Source of the DNA: CAZJRB01 sp964547995 | GTDB taxonomy: Bacteria > Planctomycetota > Planctomycetia > Pirellulales > Thermoguttaceae | Assembly (NCBI GenBank): GCA_964547995.1 | Contig: CAZJRB010000175.1 | Coordinates: 1-9,952 of the forward strand | Direction: 5' to 3' | DNA length: 9,952 bases | Shown here: positions 6,801 through 9,952 of the stretch, in pieces | Numbering within the stretch: position 1 is the first letter of the stretch | How the letters are laid out: the number at the start of each line of letters is the position of its first letter | Translations under genes and position numbers: made by a program | The notes under the pieces: model-generated | What the model was told of the DNA's origin: nothing | What the model saw: only the letters and a program-made list of their open reading frames with translations | The model's database searches: none

Positions 6801-7453
6801 GCAACCCCGAACTCTTAGCCTACTTGGAGAAAGAGCTGGTCTCGCACGGCTACGATCTGAAACATCTAAAGCGGCTGATCTGCACCTCGACCACGTACCA
6901 GTTCTCTCCGATCGCGAGGTCCCAGAAACCGGAAGCGGCAGCCAACTTCGCCAGCTACCTGATGCGGCGAGTGGAAGGCGAAGTGTTGATCGATGCGGTG
7001 AACCAGATCACCGGCGGTTCGGAGCTTTACACCAGCGCTGTTCCGGAGCCTTTTACCTATATTCCCGACAGTATGTCTGCGGTGGAGTTGGCCGACGGCA
7101 GTGTCTCCAGTTCCTTCCTGACGTTGTTCGGGCGTTCTGCCCGCGCGACGGGGATGGAGAACGAGCGCGTCAACGAGCTTGCCTCGCCCCAGTGGCTGCA
7201 CATGCTGAATTCAGGCCAAATACAGAACAAGATTCAACGCGGCCCAAAGCTCGCGGCGATGCTCTCACAAGGAGGCAAACCGAATGAAATCGCCGAAAGA
7301 CTTTACCTGACAATCCTTTCGCGGTTTCCGACGGAGGCCGACGTCAAGACCGCGGAGGAACACGCCAAGTCCGGAGTGGCAAAAGGGCGCGACATCTGGC
7401 TCGATCTCGCCTGGGCGTTGATCAACAGCCCCGAGTTTCTTCTCCGGCACTGA
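3815..7453 (+). CDS. Secreted coiled-coil repeat protein fused to DUF1549-DUF1553
   Basis: The start is an ATG with GAGGTG seven bases upstream. Residues 1-32 are a signal peptide (hydrophobic LLFVFALAMSGFAV, likely cut near AQA-E). Residues about 40-675 are a charged Ala/Lys/Glu/Gln coiled coil. Within it, units starting at residues 229, 327, 414 and 512, with a decaying fifth at 599, repeat with spacing 98, 87, 98, 87. Residues about 695-885 are DUF1549 (RRAYLDLTGKVPTAEEAKAF, then LIDRLLDQSAHADYWAMKW) and about 945-1212 are DUF1553 (DPRVAFADWLIRPENPWFAKA, NRTWAWVMGRGIV, SPEFLL at the end). These domains are planctomycete hallmarks without a proven biochemical role. Many relatives carry a cytochrome-type domain in front; here the coiled coil replaces it. 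The CxxCH-like motif usual before the AAFF segment of DUF1549 is also missing (GTRTDPWPEDR instead). It is probably transcribed with the DUF1501 gene 85 nt downstream. Confidence 0.9.
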   Translation: MRAKTALLFVFALAMSGFAVTWGTAAPKTAQAEGKAAGEAKKAEAETPEEAKAKADYDAAEKAAKEAEAAVTPVRDAMQKADVAYANAKQAANAKRQKATDAKDLAGEPGVEALKQAEANVPVAVKTLTDAMGAKPALDKALADAKAAAAPLQQAYDAAEKAAKEAKAVAKAASDAANKLDIDAKRSTAQASALRRAAAAAKAALAQARQGEQNWQNQVNAATKKVTDAEGVKKAADVALANAKNQAAAATTASAAAEKAAQDAAAKAKQVAEDAGKPDTEKKQTADDAAAKRKAADDAKAALAKSQQGEQAAQTQATAAAKKLAETEAQKKAADMALANAKNQVAAATTASEAAEQSARAAAKSAEEKKQAAAQAAAKRKAAADAAAALAGAQKAEQQAQAQATAAAKKLTEAAAQKKPADDALANAKNQVAAATTASAAAEKAAQDAAAKAKQISEDAAKPEAEKKQATDDAAAKRKAADAAKAALAKAQQGEQAVQAKATAAAQKLTEAEAQKTSADEALANAKTKVAAATTANQTAQEAAKELIQPDAAAKQAAEQAAAKRKVANEAMAALAPAQNKLEDATIQATSAVQKLAQAEARKKSAEEALANLKKRIASAKETHVADEKAAKEAEALVPPLKAEVEKARAVYTAAKKIADEKRALAEQAKAKLYRLVATRKLPSIMESSDSPKPANGIDEIVFAKLKTLGIQPALCSDAVFIRRAYLDLTGKVPTAEEAKAFIQSPDKNKRAALIDRLLDQSAHADYWAMKWGDILRIKAEFPVKVWPNAAQAYYRWVWESIAQNKPYDQFARELLTSSGSNYRVGPVNFYRAIQNKTPEGIAGTVGLVLMGTRTDPWPEDRRAGLVAFFTQVGYKPTSEWKEEIVFWDPLNSTAVPGSTAPGIDDVAKSVTATNQIPQALAEPLSENGPLAVVFPDGTKTTIPRDRDPRVAFADWLIRPENPWFAKAIVNRTWAWVMGRGIVHEPDDIRDDNPPSNPELLAYLEKELVSHGYDLKHLKRLICTSTTYQFSPIARSQKPEAAANFASYLMRRVEGEVLIDAVNQITGGSELYTSAVPEPFTYIPDSMSAVELADGSVSSSFLTLFGRSARATGMENERVNELASPQWLHMLNSGQIQNKIQRGPKLAAMLSQGGKPNEIAERLYLTILSRFPTEADVKTAEEHAKSGVAKGRDIWLDLAWALINSPEFLLRH
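4499..5608 (+). repeat. Tandem in-gene repeats, alternating 294 and 261 bp (555-bp higher-order period)
   Basis: Four units begin at 4499, 4793, 5054 and 5348. Each opens with a KKxAD..ALANAK segment and ends KLTE or KLAE. Units 1 and 3 are 98 codons, units 2 and 4 are 87. The extra 11 codons come from an insert around AKAKQ(V/I)xEDAxKP. Units 1 and 3 match at about 78 of 98 residues by eye; units 2 and 4 are more diverged. This pattern implies duplication of a 185-codon block rather than single-unit expansion. A fifth partial unit starts at 5609. Confidence 0.85.
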
Positions 7454-7454
7454 T

Positions 7455-7473
7455 TCTTGCGGAATCGGCAAGA
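7455..7473 (+). other. Small hairpin in the DUF1553-DUF1501 spacer
   Basis: TCTTGC (7455-7460) and GCAAGA (7468-7473) form a perfect 6-bp stem with a 7-nt loop, three bases after the stop codon's first base. No T-run follows, so it does not look like a full terminator. It could modulate expression of the DUF1501 gene or protect the upstream mRNA end. Confidence 0.35.
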
Positions 7474-7538
7474 CATGACAGTAAACAATTGGTTTCCTCG
7501 CACAATAATCAAAGGAGAATCCAAGGAGGACTGAGATT

Positions 7539-8954
7539 ATGAGTACAAACCACAATCCAGACGATCAGAAGCGTATGTCCCGGCGCGAGGCCATGCGACG
7601 CGGCGCTTTGGGCGCGGCGGGCATGATCGCGGCCGGCGGTTTGAGTTCCCTCGTCTTTGCGGAGCCGCTGAAGATCTCGCCGGAGGAACTCGCCAAACAA
7701 AAGGCTGCCCGAGACGCGGCGGCCAAAGAAAAGGCCAAAAACAAGGGCAAGATCAAGTCGGTTATCCAGATCTTCCTGTGGGGCGGCATCTCACACCAAG
7801 ATTGCTGGGACCCGAAGCCGGGGACGGGCCGCGATTACTTGGGTGAGTTTGATAAATTCATCCCCACCAACGTGGATGGAGTCCAGTTGAGCTACCTGTT
7901 CCCCGAACTGGCCAAGCAGGCCGACAAGTACGCCCTGATCCGCAGCATGACCCACGGCATCTTCGGCCATGAGACGGCGACCTACCTGATGCAAACCGGT
8001 CATAAGCCCGGCGGGCGGTCGGCCTACCCTAGTGTGGGCGCGATCTTCACCTACTTCAAGAAGGATGAGTACAAAGGGCTGCTGCCGCCTTACATCGTGA
8101 TGCTCAGGGCGGCAGGGCGGTTTTCCGAGGAGGGCTTCTTGGGCCCCGCATACAAACCCTTCGCGACCGGCGGCAATCCGAACTCGGACCGCTTCGAGGT
8201 GCAGGGGATCGTCAACAGGGGAATCAACGACGCCCGGCAGAAGGCCCGACGTGAATTGCTCGATAAGGTCGATCTCTTGGGCTGCGGCCTTGCGGACGTC
8301 TCGGAGGGGATAGCTGCCGTCGAGGCGGCCAAGGATAAAGCCTACGGCTTGATCTTGGGTGAGGGTAAGGAAGTCTTCAACCTCAACAATGAATCGAAAG
8401 GACTCAGAGATCGCTATGGCCGCCACACCTTCGGGCAGGAATGCCTGGCGGCGCGACGGATGGTCGAGGCGGGTGTGCCCTATATCACCATCAGCTTCCC
8501 CGGTGGCTGGGACACGCACGCGAACCACTTCCCGACGATGAAGCGACAGTGTCCTGATTTGGACCAGGGGCTGGCGGCGCTGCTTGCGGACCTGAGCGAG
8601 CGCGGCTTGCTGGAGAGCACCCTGGTTTGGTGTACCGGCGAGTTCGGCAGAACGCCGAAGGTGTACTGGGAACCGCCTTGGAACGGGGGGCGACATCACT
8701 ACGGCCACGTCTTCACCGTGCTGGTCGCCGGTGGCGGATTCAAGGGCGGCCGCGTGGTAGGCGAGTCTGATGAGTTGGGCGCCTATGTCAAGAAGAGGCC
8801 CGTCTATCCGGCGGACCTACTGGGCAGCTTCTATCTGCTGGCCGGCATCGACGCCTCCGCCAAGCTGCCCCACCCCTTAGGGTTCGATGCCCACGTGTTG
8901 GACACCGAAAACGAAGGCATGAAGTCGGCCGGACTTCTGGAAGAGATCATGTAA
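7539..8954 (+). CDS. DUF1501 family protein with Tat signal
   Basis: This 471-aa protein has a strong SD (AAGGAGGA at 7523-7530, eight bases before ATG). Residues 13-42 are a twin-arginine signal (MSRREAMRRG, then GALGAAGMIAAGG), so it is exported folded. DUF1501 belongs to the alkaline phosphatase/sulfatase-like superfamily. Recognisable signature motifs are GGISHQDCWDPKP (82-94), GGWDTHANHF (322-331), GEFGRTPK (367-374) and GRHHYGHVF (384-392), with candidate metal ligands among the Asp and His residues. Activity and substrate are unproven. Between the Tat signal and the fold lies a Lys/Ala-rich stretch (about 51-72, LAKQKAARDAAAKEKAKNKGK), similar in composition to the coiled coil of the upstream protein. 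DUF1549/1553 and DUF1501 genes are habitually adjacent in planctomycetes, so a joint function is likely. The length is normal for the family. Confidence 0.92.
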   Translation: MSTNHNPDDQKRMSRREAMRRGALGAAGMIAAGGLSSLVFAEPLKISPEELAKQKAARDAAAKEKAKNKGKIKSVIQIFLWGGISHQDCWDPKPGTGRDYLGEFDKFIPTNVDGVQLSYLFPELAKQADKYALIRSMTHGIFGHETATYLMQTGHKPGGRSAYPSVGAIFTYFKKDEYKGLLPPYIVMLRAAGRFSEEGFLGPAYKPFATGGNPNSDRFEVQGIVNRGINDARQKARRELLDKVDLLGCGLADVSEGIAAVEAAKDKAYGLILGEGKEVFNLNNESKGLRDRYGRHTFGQECLAARRMVEAGVPYITISFPGGWDTHANHFPTMKRQCPDLDQGLAALLADLSERGLLESTLVWCTGEFGRTPKVYWEPPWNGGRHHYGHVFTVLVAGGGFKGGRVVGESDELGAYVKKRPVYPADLLGSFYLLAGIDASAKLPHPLGFDAHVLDTENEGMKSAGLLEEIM

Positions 8955-8959
8955 CCTGC

Positions 8960-9138
8960 AAAATCCGAAATCCGAAATCCGAAATCCGAAACAATGTCCA
9001 AAAACTCCAAGTCCCAATGTCTCAAACAGCTCGGAGTTCAGCATCGGTTGCAGGAAATGAGGGCGTAACCTGGAGAACGCGTTTTGAACATTTGATTTTC
9101 GAGATTTGAATTTGTTTCGTGCTTCGTGCTTCGAATTT
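8960..9138. repeat. Dispersed inverted-repeat element with AAATCCG and GCTTCGT tandem heptamers
   Basis: The left arm (8961-9027) begins with four AAATCCG heptamers and continues CAATGTCCAAAAACTCC to TCTCAAAC. The right arm (9081-9138) begins GTTTTGAACATTTG and ends with GTGCTTCGTGCTTCGAATTT. Its reverse complement lines up with the left arm almost base for base, including the heptamer block. About 53 nt lie between. The AT-rich arms contrast with the about 60% GC flanks. On the minus strand the left arm reads as the familiar SDFGFRISDF spurious peptide that annotators often report from planctomycete intergenic repeats. It has the form of a MITE-like or extended palindromic repeat, encodes nothing, and separates the DUF1501 gene from the next gene. 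Confidence 0.75.
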
Positions 9139-9213
9139 GACGGCCCGGCGCACGCCGGTATCGTTCGCACGTGTTGTCGCGGATGCCGAAATGGCAGAAA
9201 GTGGAGTAGCTCA

Positions 9214-9952
9214 ATGAGTAGATTCGAAAGGCTTCCGATCTTGGGGCTGGCCATACTTGTGGCCGCATCATCCTCGATCTGGGCGCAGAGCCAGTACATC
9301 GGTTACGTCCATCCCGCCGGCGGCCAGCAAGGCACTACCTTTCCCGTCAGGCTGGGGGGCCAAAGGCTCACGTACGTCTCCGGCGCGGTTGTGACTGGCG
9401 AGGGGGTTTCCTGCCGACTGGTCCATTACTTCCGGGTCATAGGTAATCAGGAACTCGGGTTGCTCCGTCAGCAACTCAGGGAGTTGCAGAAGAAGAAAGA
9501 CGTGGCGATAAGCGATGCGATGGTCGCCAAGATGACCTGGTTCGAGTTTCCCGCGTCCATCGGCCCGGATACCGGACCAAACGTGGTCCCTTCCCTGGTT
9601 TGCCCGGTATGTGGTACTGCCAACCCGCTTGATGCCACCGTCTGCGTCAAGTGCAATGCGAAGCTGGAGAAACCAAAAGCCCTGAACCCGAAACCGGCCG
9701 AAACGGCCGCAAAGAACAAACTTCCGAAGTCCGAGAAGGAAGTGGCCAAGCAGAAGCTGATCGACCGGATCCAAAGGAGGTTCGCGGAAGATGAGCGCCA
9801 ACCGGCCGTTCGTGCCCATTCGGAACTCGTCTTTCTCGAGGTCACGGTGGCGCCCGATGCGAAACCGGGCCGGCGCGAGATCAGGGTGATCACCAAGCAG
9901 GGTGTCTCCAACGCGCTGCCCTTTTACGTGGGCCAAGTGCCCGAAGTCGCCC
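9214..9952 (+). CDS. Secreted planctomycete GYVxPAGG-type protein with zinc ribbon, partial (3' end outside)
   Basis: It starts at ATG with GTGGAG seven bases upstream; 246 codons are in the window and the frame stays open. Residues 1-25 are a signal peptide (LPILGLAILVAASSSIWAQS). Residues 28-72 match the N-terminal beta domain of a common planctomycete secreted family (IGYVHPAGGQQGTTFPVRLGG). Residues 79-97 are a short helix (LGLLRQQLRELQKKK). Residues 130-147 hold CPVC and CVKC, a four-cysteine zinc-ribbon pattern that I do not know from this family. A Lys/Pro linker and a helix follow, then the family's strand pair (LEVTVAPDAKPGRREIRVITK and GVSNALPFYVGQVPE at about 208-244). Relatives usually continue into PPC-type beta domains. 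It is co-oriented with the DUF1501 gene, 259 nt downstream and across the repeat element. Function is unknown; surface binding or scaffolding is a guess from the beta-domain architecture. Confidence 0.82.
   Translation, partial: MSRFERLPILGLAILVAASSSIWAQSQYIGYVHPAGGQQGTTFPVRLGGQRLTYVSGAVVTGEGVSCRLVHYFRVIGNQELGLLRQQLRELQKKKDVAISDAMVAKMTWFEFPASIGPDTGPNVVPSLVCPVCGTANPLDATVCVKCNAKLEKPKALNPKPAETAAKNKLPKSEKEVAKQKLIDRIQRRFAEDERQPAVRAHSELVFLEVTVAPDAKPGRREIRVITKQGVSNALPFYVGQVPEVA

Noticed and set aside
8877..9299. 140-codon minus-strand frame containing SDFGFRISDF-type sequence
   Set aside because: It is a translation of the dispersed heptamer repeat element, a well-known source of false proteins.
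9268..9936. 222-codon minus-strand frame at the right edge
   Set aside because: It is antisense to the signal-peptide-bearing plus-strand gene, which has an SD, a recognisable family pattern and a zinc ribbon.

Overview
The window looks like a piece of a planctomycete chromosome of about 60% GC. The main evidence is the run of DUF1549/DUF1553, DUF1501 and GYVxPAGG-type secreted proteins, a gene set greatly expanded in Planctomycetota. An upstream NHLRC2-like thioredoxin/NHL protein and a dispersed AAATCCG / GCTTCGT-type repeat of the kind often seen in planctomycete intergenic DNA agree with this. Order and genus cannot be read from the sequence.

Left part (1-1245, minus strand). Read right to left there is a deaminase-fold toxin domain (about 888-1245) with its H-A-E and P-x-C-x-x-C zinc and catalytic motifs intact, but split by a G7 homopolymer at 1086-1092. 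A GTG-started, SD-preceded 158-aa gene follows 13 nt later (398-874) and is the best candidate for the cognate immunity protein. A high-GC gene of unknown function then runs off the left edge and opens in the same frame directly after the immunity stop codon. Hand counts in sample blocks put the toxin and immunity genes at about 48-52% GC against 62-65% in the neighbours, so this looks like a transferred polymorphic-toxin cassette. No carrier for the toxin (Rhs, CdiA or similar) is visible next to it.

Transition (1246-1740). This stretch is gene-poor and looks degraded. Two overlapping antisense remnants are both open at 1480-1641, and a possible promoter lies just before the NHL gene.

Middle and right part (1741-9952, plus strand). 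A membrane-anchored thioredoxin plus six-bladed NHL-propeller protein (1741-3468) is followed by about 345 nt of non-coding DNA rich in inverted repeats. Then come three co-oriented genes. The first is a 1212-aa secreted protein with about 620 residues of Ala/Lys/Glu coiled coil, built partly from alternating 98- and 87-residue repeats, fused to DUF1549 and DUF1553 (3815-7453). The second is a Tat-exported DUF1501 protein (7539-8954). The third, beyond a 180-nt inverted-repeat element, is a secreted protein with an unexpected four-Cys zinc-ribbon motif that runs off the right edge (9214-end). All three carry export signals, so their products probably act together in the periplasm or at the cell surface; their biochemical role is not established. 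The least ordinary things here are the deaminase toxin/immunity cassette with its homopolymer frameshift and the repeat-built coiled coil standing where this family often has a cytochrome-type domain.
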